From Eleginops maclovinus (taxonomy: Eukaryota; Chordata; Actinopteri; Perciformes; Eleginopidae), in contig NC_086358.1 in assembly GCF_036324505.1 (NCBI RefSeq), positions 2,438,329 through 2,502,328 on the forward strand: a DNA stretch of 64,000 bases, read 5' to 3'. The notes beneath the pieces were generated by a model. The model did not search any database, was not told the DNA's origin, and saw only the letters and a list, made by a program, of their open reading frames with translations. Position numbers and translations under genes: made by a program. Below, in pieces: positions 13,384 to 24,927 of this stretch (within the stretch, counting starts at the first letter, position 1; every line of letters begins with the position of its first letter).

Positions 13384-13384
13384 G
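13301..13384 (+). repeat. Compound (CACG/CA)n microsatellite
   Basis: Mixed cacg and ca units, passing into pure CA in the second half. Confidence 0.95.
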
Positions 13385-13558
13385 CTATTGAGCCACACTG
13401 TTAAGGAGACAATAGAAAGACCCAGAAAGTAAGTGTGTGTGAGTGTGAGTGTGTGTGAGCAGGGGAAACATGTTCATTTTATGACATGTAAATGGGGGCA
13501 TGTTCTAAAACTTGTGAGAGAAAGTTCCTGTGCATTTTCTGTCTTGTGTACAATGTCC

Positions 13559-13561
<3 letters not shown>

Positions 13562-13590
<29 letters not shown>
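13562..13590 (+). repeat. (TG)14 microsatellite
   Basis: Pure TG run between two AC tracts of complementary orientation (13301-13384 and 13701-13733). Confidence 0.96.
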
Positions 13591-13593
<3 letters not shown>

Positions 13594-13698
13594 CATGTGG
13601 TTCCATTTAACCCATTCCGACACCATTTAACCTGCAGGGAGACTCCAGTTCACACCACATTTCCTGTTCGCTCGGCTGCATCTGGATGCAAATAACAT

Positions 13699-13700
<2 letters not shown>

Positions 13701-13733
<33 letters not shown>
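13701..13733 (+). repeat. (AC)16 microsatellite
   Basis: Uninterrupted AC dinucleotides. Confidence 0.97.
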
Positions 13734-13735
<2 letters not shown>

Positions 13736-14379
13736 TCAGTGTTATTATCCTCGACTCTGCTGCATCTGGTGATGTAAATTCAAACACAATCAGTGTGCCA
13801 CTAACACGCTATGCCCATATAAACTCAACTAAAAACCAATCGTTTCTCTCATAACTTTGGCCCTAAATGTTGTTAGATTGTATTACTTTAGCAAATCAAT
13901 CACCAGGCAGAGATGATGTATGACTTTTCTTTATTTAGAAGCAGTTTTTAAACGAGACCACTACATGGTAAAGCTGCACTTGGCAAGAATGATTTAGGAA
14001 AAACAAACCACCGTCTTTGGAAATGCAAGTCTCCAAGATCTACAAATGACGGTAAAGATCTGTTGATATGACCTTATTCTTGAGTTAGGGAGCAACACTA
14101 AATTAAAACCATTTTCTGTTACAAGTTAAAGTCCAAATATTCCTTGGGTAACCAGGGGGAAAGTCATCCTAGCCGTATCATCTATTTCAGAATCATATTG
14201 TAAGTACTTTGATGCCAAAAAAAAGAACTAGAAAATGTCTTTTTTCTACAGATTCATGAACAAACAAAGTAGAGACCTAAATAAAAAAGGTTATAGCACT
14301 GCCTAAAAACCTGACAGGGAAAGATAAAACTGGCGTCAAAAAAGAAAGTGAGCTTCATTTTTCGTCTTTAAATGTCTTT
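13734..14379. other. No gene seen
   Basis: AT-rich unassigned sequence; no supported feature. Confidence 0.5.
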
Positions 14380-14722
14380 AAAATGCTGAATATTTGAATG
14401 CTGGCATTTGTTTGCTTTTCAGTGCACAGCCGCTGGTAAAGTTGAAGCTAATTTGACTTACTTTATATTCTATTCTATCATGAAGAATGTGTTATGTGTT
14501 GCTTTATGCTGTATAAACTAATAATCTGAATATGTAAAGGAATTCAAGCTTTGAGATAAAGGTAGAGGAGTTCATATGAAATGCACGGGACGGTCGAGGG
14601 TTCCTTCCTCTTGTTTTTCTTGGAGTAGAACAATAAAGTAGCCTAAAATGAAAAAAGAAATACCTCAAATTTGTACTCAAGGACAATACTTGAGTACATG
14701 TACTTGATTCCACCACTGCCGT
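14380..14722 (+). mobile_element. hAT-like MITE remnant with intact right end
   Basis: The right terminus is clear: gtacttgattccaccactg, which on the minus strand begins CAGTGGTGGAATCAAGTAC. Upstream lie acctcaaatttgtactcaagg and acaatacttgagtacatg, the usual subterminal words of this family. The interior back to about 14380 is eroded and the left end is uncertain. Confidence 0.6.
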
Positions 14723-14991
14723 TAAAGGAGGTATTGCATTTAATAAAAATAGGAGGAACACAACTCGATATGCATCTGAGTCATATCAGAGCAACACAAA
14801 GAACCACAGATTCATTTCACCCGGCTCTTGTGTGTAGGTGTGCGTTTGTTTTCATCATCTCCTCACACCTGTGACATGTAGCATGAGGGCTGCTGTTAGA
14901 GCTGTCAGCTAAAGCCTATCCTTCATCGCCTCTTCAATGAAAGCTGCTCCTGTTTTCACCTAAGCCCGTCCTCCTGACATCGCTCATCCAG

Positions 14992-15023
14992 TTCCTCCTC
15001 CTCCTCCTCCTCCTTCTCCTCCC
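14992..15023 (+). repeat. (CTC)n trinucleotide tract
   Basis: Pyrimidine-only run. It sits just upstream of a strong acceptor-like site at 15050 (see findings). Confidence 0.92.
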
Positions 15024-17889
15024 ATCAATCTTCCATCCCTCCTTTGACAGGTGCCAGCAGCAAAGCATTTCAAGAGGTGGCTCTTTGCAGCGATCTGTCA
15101 TCGTGTTTGCTGTTGCACCGCGGCACCACCGAAACTGATGTCATGTTTGTTGTGGTCCGTTGTCATGGTGAAGTTTAGTTTCAGCTGGCATCCATCCAAG
15201 AGTTTTGTGTTGTTATTGCGGAGAGGTTTGTTAGGTAGACGTTGATGAGTTTCACCGAGCTTTCTAGGAGTGAGGTTTGAAGTTGAGTTTGAAGTCGGGC
15301 CTTTAATCTCAACCAGGAGACTGCTGGAGGTTTTGCAGGAAGTCAAAGAAGCGCTGCACCTAGCTTCTTTTTTATTCTGGGTGCACCAAAATATCTCAGC
15401 TTTTCAGAAAAGTGACGTCCGTTCAGAGTAGGAGAGGCTTGTTTTTAGCCGTGTCTTTCAAAGGGAATCAAACTTGACGAAGACAGGAAAGTTGATTGTT
15501 TGCGCAGACCCTAAACGATGCTCTTCCATGGATCGTCCTGCCTGCTCTTCGGGCCGTTGGTCTGAGCAGTAAAGCTCATTCAGACAAAGTGTGAGAGCAA
15601 GAACCTTCTGGTTGCTTTTAATTGTGAAAGAACAATGTCAAACAAACATATGGTAGCACAAACCGGGGATGAAATCAAATACTATTTCAGGGTGATGGTC
15701 GTTTATCTTGCAACGGCCGTGATACGTTGTTGAGATGTCGTTGCACACAAACAATAAATAAGGTTCTTCATTTTGAAAAGCTAGGAGGAAGATCTGCCCA
15801 GCGCCCTACCAGCTAAAAACACCATGTGGCCCTGAGACTTCTCTGACCAGTAAATGTTTGTATTTGTGCTGTCTTTAACCGTAGAGTCATTTCAGTATTT
15901 AAAAAGCCAGATACTGATGTTCCCTGAACTGGTTTGAGGTGTCAAACTCTTCGATCTGGCTTCTTTCCGCTTCTTTGAAGGCTTTTTGAAGAGCAGGCAA
16001 TCACTTTATCCACCACCTCCCCGTGTTCCTCTGCTCTCCAACATGCAGAGTTTATTTAGTGGGCTTTGCAGCAGCGTTTCAGAGCACTCATTGATCAGTT
16101 TACACAGGCTTTGAGATGGAGACAGACAGAGTCACAGCTCGTAAAGTTATGCATTTCTGGCTCCGCGGGTATTACCACTGATGGCCCAATGCTTGGCTGG
16201 GAATACTAATTGGGACAATGCAGATGGAGAGGAGAAGGGATGAATAGAGAGAGTTGGAGAGAATGGCTGGAAGAACGAAAATAAGGATTACACCACGAGT
16301 CTACCAAGTGTACCAAATCTAAAGCAATCCATCTGATACTTATTGAGACATTTTGTCCCAAACCACAAATGTCAACCACATGGTGGTGACAGAGGAAAAG
16401 TAGGGGACCACTAAAGTCATTAGGAGTCATTCTCTGTACCAATTTTCAATGCAATACAGCTCATGAGAAATTGTCATGCATAGAGGTCCCTCTGCAGCAT
16501 GACTAAAGACAGAATAAAGCAAGTAGTGGAGAGAAAATACCAACGACTTATTGCATTACACGACGTATAGTCTGTCTTTATTCCTGCCATTAATGTCCTT
16601 TAGTTTGGGAAATCACTTACGTCGCTGGCCCGGTTCTTTAGTAATGTCTGGGTTTTTTTTATCACTGCGATATGAAGTAATTCAAAGACATGCAGTAATC
16701 TGTTTCAGAGGCAGAGGAGGTTCAAAGGGTGGGACTTCATGTTAAAATTGAGGCGCCATGGATGCATTTAAGGTTTAGGATGCAGATCGGTTGTGAAGAA
16801 GTAAATGTTGCACTTGAAGTGAGAAACACTCCAGACAGGATGTGAACGATTCATGGTTAGAATCCCAGACCGATCGGGAAAAACTTGTTAGTACTTTGGC
16901 TTTTCTTTGCCCCTTGATTTTTGCAAAAATGTTCCTCTGTATGCTCAATATATTCTGAGTTGCTCTGGGTAAAAGCCTTAGCTACATCCTTGAAGTGTAA
17001 ATATACAAACCTCAACATAAATCAGCCTGAGCCGTGAACTCATCATGTCATAGATCACTGTTTTTGTCCCCTAAGCCTTATACTTTAAGGTCCTAAATCC
17101 ATAACCTTTGGCACATTAAGCAGGCCCATCGCACTGAAGAAGATCAGATGGATGATTTGTTGAGGTGAGTCTTAGCATTAAGTGAGACATTAAGGCTAAA
17201 AATGAATGAATTTGTTGGGAAATAATAACCGCCGCCCCCTCTGCATTTCCCCAGGCTTTTAAGTCCTTCATTAACGTCAAGTCTGAAAAGAAAAAAGTAT
17301 CCCAAACGGAAACTATATTTGAGGAATCAAATCTTTCGACACCCCAGCAGCTTCCCTTCAAGTGCAATTCTCGTTGACGTCAGCCGTAATTCCGTTATTG
17401 CCGTGATGAAGTATTTTGGCAGATCACTCCTTTAAGAAAACAACTGGGAGTTAGAGAAAAGTTCTCAGAGGAAAATGAAAAGAGAGAGCTTTTCTGAAGG
17501 CGCTCCAAGAAAAGTCTCCTCAATAAAAGCTGCAGAGAAAAAGTCGCCATTTCTGATTTTCCATTCTTCTCTTTTCACCTCCTTATCATTGATATCGATC
17601 GAGGGTTAGGGTTGGGGTTGAGTTACAGCGGTTGTGAAATATACCGCCCTGTGTGGCTACTGTCTTTGAACAGCAGACTAAACACACATCTCAGCACTCC
17701 TCTGCAGAGCTTCCTGACAGACTGACAGCTTGTCAGAATGTGAGCAGAGGTCGAAGTTGAAGCCATAGACTTCTCTGAGCAGCCCCGAGACGCGAGGCCG
17801 CAGCTTCCTAAAGTGTCATTCCTGGAATTCCTACATCGGAATAAAGTATGTTTGGGTTTGAAAAATGGTGGTGAGTGATCTTGACAAGT
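15024..17889. other. Unassigned noncoding sequence
   Basis: Holds an acceptor-like tcctttgacag ending at 15050, and a telomere-like gggttagggttggggttg near 17603-17621 that is too short to be a telomeric relic. Several open frames of 60-103 codons have no recognisable domain. Confidence 0.45.
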
Positions 17890-18720
17890 GCTTCCTATAG
17901 AGGGAGAGAAATCATATTTATCCAAAGTCACCAAACAGGTCTTTCTGTTCCTTAGTAAAAGAGACGACAGCAGGCAGCTACTGTCTTCAGATTCAGAATA
18001 GAATGATTAGATGCATGCATGCATTTACATGTCTACATGCATTCATAACACATAAATCAACATTAGTACAATCGTCATGTGCTTCCTATAGAAAGGAATC
18101 CAAAACCTATAAATCCAAAGTCTTAAAACAGTTCCAGCTTTTCTTGTTCTACTCTCTTTGGAGAGAGAGATAATAACATGGACACAGGAACACAGGAAAG
18201 GTGAGAGTCATTATTTCAGAATAGAGTGCATGCATGCATTTTCATGTCTACATGCATGTCATAAACCATGCATGAAGGCATGGTAACAATAGGCTAAATC
18301 AACATGTCTTTTCTATAGTGGGAATCCAAAACCTATAAATCCAAAGTCTTAAAACAGTTCCAGCTTTTCTTGTTCTACTTGGAGAGAGACATATGATCAT
18401 AGAGGAAAGGTGTTATGACTTTTAAATCCTAATATGTAAGAGTAGAGTGTATGAATGCATGCATTTACATGTCTACGTGCATTTCATATGCCATGCATGA
18501 AGGCACATGCGCCAAATCTCCATTTGTTCCATCGACACGTGCTTTCTATAGAGGGACAAAACATACACATCCACAACAGCTCTTATTGGTTTTGTTCAAC
18601 AAGTTACAGCAAAACGGGAAAGTGACAATTTTGAGAATTGCACATCAGAATGAATATGAATGAGTGCATGCATTGGCATTACTACATGCACAAACACATG
18701 CGCCAGATTAACGTTTGCCC
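17890..18720 (+). repeat. Diverged tandem repeat, about 4 units of 190-235 bp
   Basis: Unit starts are marked by gcttcctatag or close variants at 17890, 18081, 18306 and 18541. Each unit then carries aatccaaa / atccaaagtc, a cttttcttgttctact block in the middle two, and a tgcatgcatttacatgtctac block at its end. The second and third units are most alike; the first and last are more diverged. Divergence and unequal length show an old array. Confidence 0.75.
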
Positions 18721-20937
18721 GATTAACAGGGAGAACTAAAACACAGGCTTCTAGTAGCGATGAACTCTCAGCGATATGCAGTAGTGCAGTAGTGCAGTAG
18801 TGACGGTGGCCTAAAGATATAACCGTTTTGATTTCATTGCATTGCTGACTGCACGCTGTAAAACTGAATCCTGCCCGTGGGAAGCACTTAGCTAAATTGA
18901 CTGTGATGTGACACTCAAATCCTTCACAAGCATACAAGAGTATTATTATATGAACCAGTATTATTATTTCCATATCAGTTGGGATTATGGTGTGGGTATA
19001 AATGCAGTTTCAGAGGCTTTTCCATCCTGCCAAGAAACTCTGAGGAGTCAGAACCTCTGCACATAACATGATACTTTGGAATAAGAATGGTGCAATTTTA
19101 AGATATTAAATATCTACAAAAGAATCCCTCCATGAGCCACTTTAATTAAGTTATACGGGCGTTAGTCTCTGCCATCAGAAACCCAAGTGTTCTGAGACTT
19201 CACAGACGCAGGGTAAGTGTGTGGAGGAGGATCACAATGGATGCTGCTGGACATGGTGTTGCATTCACAGTCCGTCTGTGACTTCGGCTGTCCGTGGAGT
19301 GGGCGTACGCCATAATTACTAATGAATTAACTCGCATGTGAATGAGTGTCTGGATTGTTTCGGACGGCGTTTTGGTTTCAATCGAACATTTCAATGACAG
19401 AATAATGACGGAGGGGAAACCAGCGTGACTCATTTTCACCGCTCTATCACCCTGAGCGCTCGGCATCTCACGCCAAATTATTCTCCTTTCTTCTGATTGG
19501 CAAGCAGAGCACAAACCACCAATGGAGTTTTTTTGGCCTTATTAGATGAATGCAAAGCTGCTGCATTTCATGTGTTGACAAGGAAATGAGTAGCTTGCTT
19601 TATGTTGACTTACTGTATACAAGTTTAAAGTATGATGTCCATAAACGAGACGCTTGCAGTGACGCACCTTCAATTTTCCACCTGAATCTTTACGAATTTT
19701 ACTGTCTCGATCACTCTCACTGTTCTAATTGGTAGCTGCAATGAGTGAAAATGTTCTGATAAACCCACTTACACATGTCAGACCGACAGAGTAGGTCTGG
19801 TACACGCAGTGGAGCATTAAGCAGCTAATGAGACAGACATTTGAATTATTTGTTGCTTCTCTCCTCGTTTTGCATTTGTGCAATACAGCTCACAGTCTCA
19901 TCTGTCCTCGTATATTTTCCCTGACGGAGCATATATCATACAGCATATGTTATAGATTCATAAGTTTAGATCAAAATCTGCATAAAAGAATACCCCAAAA
20001 ATAGTCCAATTAAATTGTGAAATAGATCAAAAGTTGCAGGAATAAGAAATATATAGAGAGTAAGATCCCTCTTGGTAATATACTGAAGGGAAACTAAAGC
20101 CAGGCTATGGTTGTTGTTCATCATAAACTGAAGCTGAAATCTTTTGCGTTGGTGTCAGATAAGTATCAGTCAGCCATTAGACAGGAATTCTCAAAGTGTC
20201 TTTTCTACATTTATCTGGTTACCTCCTTTTTATAATCCGCAGTGTTTCTCCTCATCTTGCATTTGGACGGTCCAGCTCACAGTTGCACAATTTTCCTTCT
20301 CTCTTTTTCAAATTGTCTCCATATTCCTTTAACTGGTGGTAGGCCAACCTTGTGTTTCATGGAAAGCTGAAGCTGCTATAAATCACACTGTTGCATCTGT
20401 GGGTGTTATTGTCTCATTGTCAGATTAGTGGAACATTAAATGGGATTTTTCAGATATACTAACTAACTGTATTTCCACAGGGAGTGGCAGAGTCTCCCTG
20501 AATCATGAGTGCCGGCACTGATGTCTTTATGTGCTGGATGGATGGTGCACAGTCTCTGTTACCTCCAGTCTGCTGGCTCTCACCAGTACCAGCCAGGACC
20601 CTGCTGGTTTTATACGTGTGAGTGATGTCCTCCACTAAGCACATCAGCACCAAATGCTCTCGTCATTTGTATAGGTCAAAAGCATTGGATTTATATAGCA
20701 GCGATTCTCCAGCGGCAGATATTAAGTCACTGTTTGAGTCAATCCTCAGTGGGCCGAGCCACAAGAGCCCCAGTGTTTCTCTGTGGGACTTAATGGGCAA
20801 ATTGGGTAAGGTAATGAGAAGGGAGGAACTCAAAATATACAGCCTTTGTGCGCCATACGCACGCGTTTTCAGGGACAGTGGCTTCGTTATTGAAGGACTC
20901 GTTTGGTTTTTAGCAAATAAAAAGCTGAATTGTCATC
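18721..20937. other. Unassigned noncoding sequence
   Basis: Contains three perfect copies of a short word (gcagtagt) at about 18779-18802 and a homeobox-motif patch near 19300-19345. The open frame 20622-21053 overlaps a tandem duplication and has no recognisable domain. Confidence 0.45.
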
Positions 20938-21665
20938 AGATGATTGCTGATGGGGTCCGAGATTGCATTTCAGCTAATACCGTTAGCCTAATAGCTCTCC
21001 ACACTGACTGTTTACCTGCATTTGACATTGAACCATTTCCCAATTTGGGATAAGAGTAAATCTATGGCAATTGGTGGAAAGCTTGAACAGAAACCTTAGG
21101 ATGCTAAAATCTTGTTCCATTGCCTACAGATTCTTCCTTTCTATGCACTAAAGCTTGCAGTTCTAGTTTTATAAGAAGCTAAGGCATCTTTATAATCACT
21201 TTGCTGGGTTTCAGCCGAAAAAAAAATGCAATCTTTTCGTTTGGCGATAGATGATTGCTGATGGGGTCCGAGATGTCCTTTTAGCTAATACCGTTAGCCT
21301 TTGTTTGCACTCCACACCTGAATGATATCAAAGCCCATCTAGAAGTGGAATAAAAGTTGGTATAAAGGTGGACAGCAAATGGAGACCAAAAGTATTTGAT
21401 GCCAAAGCTTTGTTGCTTACAGATTATACGTTTCAGATGACTGTCTGTAGATTACATGCAAATAACAACAATCTAAAGTATTTGTTATTTTTGCTTAATT
21501 CTGTTCATGCAATTTTGTGTTGATTGGCTTTAGGCAACGATAGTAGTTTTAGTAGACCATTGAACTACACTAACCAGACAAAAGGTCAATATTTAGTGTT
21601 TGTTAGTTTTCATAAGAGAGTAAGGCTCTTTAATAATCACTTTGTTGGATTTCAGCGAATGACTC
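20938..21665 (+). repeat. Two diverged tandem copies, about 311-415 bp each
   Basis: Copy 1 starts at 20938 and copy 2 at 21249. Both open with agatgattgctgatggggtc, followed by a shared block ending ctaataccgttagcct. Both close with a block around taatcactttg.tgg.tttcagc, ending near 21220 and 21660. The offset grows from 311 to about 440, so copy 2 has gained roughly 130 bases or copy 1 has lost them. Confidence 0.75.
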
Positions 21666-21731
21666 TCCGACTAATGTATTTGATTAATATACAACGACCC
21701 TATAAGTGCACGGTACAAGGGCACAGTTTTA

Positions 21732-21750
21732 GTGTGTGTGTGTGTGTGTG
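21732..21750 (+). repeat. (GT)9 microsatellite
   Basis: Short GT run ending in gagtgag. Confidence 0.9.
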
Positions 21751-22339
21751 AGTGAGTAGTTCCCTTGTAACTGCCAAGCTAAGAGACCCTGCTATCCACC
21801 GGAGAGCAATAAGAACATGATGGGCTGTTATTGCTTACGGGAACCACACGGAATATAAAAATGGAAGCAGAAAGAAAAAAGACAACACGATCCAGAGCGC
21901 CTCTCTCTCCGAATACATGAATAAATCAAGTTCACGGCGTGGAACACTTCACACAAAAGCACACGCCAAATCCTCAGGCACATGGCAAGAAAACAACTGG
22001 TGGATTTCACCGTGTTAATGGTGAACGTATGGGAGTGACATCAGGATTGTGTGTGTGCACCTCTGGGGGTCACGTGCACACCTGTTGTGAGTACACACTC
22101 TCTGCAATGCATGGTGTTTTTTGGAAGATATGCATGAGGATCACGTGTGTTTTTAGTGTGTAGACAGAAGTCACGCCAGACCTAGTCACCTGTCACTTCT
22201 GTGTATTCGCCGTATGTGGGAATGTGCCAGTGGAAAAAGCCCTAACTATTTTAATGCTGCTTATTTCCCAGCACCTCACACTGGTGTTTTCCTCTCCATG
22301 CTTTGGCACGAGACTGAGGAAAACCCTCTCTATATGTAT

Positions 22340-22356
22340 GTGTGTGTGTGTCCGTC

Positions 22357-22387
<31 letters not shown>
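22340..22387 (+). repeat. Interrupted (TG)n microsatellite
   Basis: TG run broken by ccgtcca in the middle. Confidence 0.92.
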
Positions 22388-22390
<3 letters not shown>

Positions 22391-23943
22391 CCCTCGCACC
22401 TCGTCACCTCTGATGCTGCAGCGGGAAGCCTTCGTTGCCAGGAGAACCCCAGACTGGCAGGCATACCGAACGCCTACACACACACAGACACACACATGCC
22501 TGCGTGCAATAACACATGCTTTTACACACACATTAGCTGCAAGTTTAACCAGACTGGATGTACACACGGAGCATTTAAATACATACAACACACACACATG
22601 CCTCTCCCTTTCTCACACACTCACCCCTGTTTTACTGCTCCTTCTATAACAGTGGCAGTGAAGCCCACAGAGCCAATGTAAACACCGGGACGCGAACGTG
22701 ACGCCCAGTAGGCCTCGTTCAGCAACCAGAGGACCAGGTGGTGAATCACACACCAGCTGACACAAAATCTACTTGTCTAGTAGTTGCCTGTGCCACTTCA
22801 ACTTGTTAAATATTCCCAATTCCTCACATTGGAACTTATTCCTCAGTAATTCCCACTGTGGAAAACATCGGAAAAAGACCAGAATCCAAGACCAAAATTC
22901 AGGCAGTGAAAATCTACATGCCTGGTTTGAATTTTCCTTTATAACCTTTTATATATCTGGGGAAAGTTGACTGTGCTTCATGCTTCTTTGTGATTCACTC
23001 GCACAGATTGACTCATGGTCACAAGACTGCTTCTTTATTATAGCTATGGCTGCATCATGCCAGTTAGTGTCCATCGAAGTCAGAGCCGTTAACGTTGTGA
23101 GCAAAAAAAGGGTGGTTTCAGAGGGCCGTGTGACCCTCAAATGAAGTCTTTTGTGTGTTTAGTGACTTCTTTTCATGCAATAATTCAGTTTATTTGACAC
23201 ATTATAAATGACGGTGTAAAAGGAGCCTTTATTTATTTTATTTTTAAGGATTAATTGGGTCTTTATGATATTTCTGGGGATACATTTGCTGCATAGTAGC
23301 CTAATCAAGAACAGGTTTGCCTAATGATGTCGTTGTGATAGGATTTCATTAATAAAGGAAGGTAGCATGTTCTGATGACACCATATAATATTTGGTTAGC
23401 TCACTGGTATGGATGGGAGCCAATGGGTAGCTTGAGACAGCAGCAGTAACTCGGAGATCTTGCATTAATGGTATTGATTGGAGTTGGATGCTTGCTCAGT
23501 TTAGTTGACCCCTGGATTTACCTCGGAGATTGTTAGGCTTAAAGTTATGAGAGTAAAATAGTGACATGTTTGCAAGGTTACCCAAACGCCAAGCTTCATA
23601 AATACAAACACGTCTCTCAGAAATACACTTTAGAGAAAGTGCAAAGTGTTCTTTTCAATAAACCGGAGCCTCCATGCTTTGATTGCTCGGTATGAAACAG
23701 CACTACTCTTCTATTTTGTAATCATTTGTCGTACTCTAGTGGTTATTCTGGGTGAAAGTGACAAAAAAGCTATGTTATACACTGCTCTACACAGACATTA
23801 ATATTGTCAAATGTATTCTCTTTCCAATAAAGCAACGAGTTAGATTTGACATTTTGAGATTAGGTCGCCCAGTGTTTTCCTCTGATGTCACAACAGCCTC
23901 TCGAAAAAATGCTTATTGCTTCATACATTGAAAAGGTTAATAG
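22388..23943. other. No gene seen
   Basis: CA-rich words up to about 22625, then unassigned AT-rich sequence. Confidence 0.5.
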
Positions 23944-24114
23944 TTTATTTTGCAACAACATAAACAGGTACACTGGGAACAGAATGAAAGAGGAACACTG
24001 GGACAGAAACATATAGGACATAGCATGTGGGATTGCTTTCTTTCACCTAGTTTTCTCCCTGGAATTACAGAAAAAAAGCTGCTTCATTAACAATACTCAA
24101 CATCCCTCCTTTAA
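23925..24114 (-). other. Possible 3' untranslated region or LTR-like segment (minus strand)
   Basis: This follows the stop of the candidate exon at 24115. It contains an AATAAA hexamer on the minus strand (23944-23949) at a plausible distance. Directly after the stop comes a purine-rich aaaggaggga and then tg. That is also how a retroelement polypurine tract and LTR start would look, but no second LTR copy lies in the window. Confidence 0.25.
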
Positions 24115-24322
24115 TCATCTATAAATTCTCCCTTTAACATATAGACATGTCATGTTGTTTCCACCACTGTTGTATCCATGATAAAGCACACTCTGCAACT
24201 CTCCAGTGAGTTGTTTCCGCAACTTGTGTAACATGGTACGCTCATGTTCTGCTTGCATATCGTTCAAACCCTCAATAAGACCGCAGGAACATATATCACA
24301 TGTATGAGCGGGGGAAATATTG
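24115..24322 (-). CDS. Candidate terminal coding exon, unknown product
   Basis: On the minus strand an acceptor-like ctctccgagcag (AG at 24323-24324) leads into a frame open for about 68 codons, to a TGA at 24115-24117. The predicted peptide has no simple repeat. It includes CDICSCGLIEGLNDMQ, then a charged stretch ending LHKLRKQL, and ends GRIYR. Composition varies by codon as in real coding sequence, and a polyadenylation hexamer lies about 170 bases downstream. I do not recognise the family. It could be a host terminal exon, the end of a degraded retroelement, or chance. No upstream exon is identifiable because the frame beyond the acceptor runs into CA-rich sequence. Confidence 0.25.
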
Positions 24323-24661
24323 CTGCTCGGAGAGTGTGACTTGGATGAGAATGAGCCGTGGCTTGCTTGCTGTGTTTTTCCAGTTTTTCTACATGCATGT
24401 GTGTGTGTGTATGGTTTGCATCCAGACATGTGTGTGTGTGCTCGGATGCCAGCGCTGCAATAGGGTATCGCTGGCAGCGGGAGGTGGGATTAAGTTTCTC
24501 CAGTGAAATGTCAGCTGAATATTGTTACCGCCAGAGGATCAGAGAGCAGTCGGGCACCAGTGAACCGTTTCCGGATGGAAATCACTTCTGCTGGATTTCT
24601 CTTTCCACGCCACTCCTATAGAGCCCTCGCTGCTTGATGGGCTTTCCAAGGGTGGGGGGGG

Positions 24662-24663
<2 letters not shown>

Positions 24664-24718
<55 letters not shown>
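24664..24718 (+). repeat. (GT)27 microsatellite
   Basis: Uninterrupted GT dinucleotides preceded by a run of G. Confidence 0.98.
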
Positions 24719-24721
<3 letters not shown>

Positions 24722-24863
24722 AAAAAACATACACATCTTAACAATGAGATAATGCAACAGTGGATTTTGTTACGGGTGTGTTTGCTTTTGTGTCATGTAT
24801 TAGCAGGTGGCGACAGTGGGCTGGGTTTTGAGTTTGTGATGAGCTGGACTGAGCTTCGGCTAA

Positions 24864-24865
<2 letters not shown>

Positions 24866-24925
<60 letters not shown>
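24866..24925 (+). repeat. (AC)30 microsatellite
   Basis: Uninterrupted AC dinucleotides, 147 bases from the complementary GT tract. Confidence 0.98.

Positions 24926-24927
<2 letters not shown>

Noticed and set aside
17603..17621. Telomere-like gggttagggttggggttg
   Set aside because: Too short and impure for an interstitial telomeric site; the same holds for two ccctaa words at 35693.
20622..21053. 143-codon plus-strand frame
   Set aside because: No recognisable domain, no supported splice sites, and it runs into a tandem duplication whose second copy does not keep the frame.
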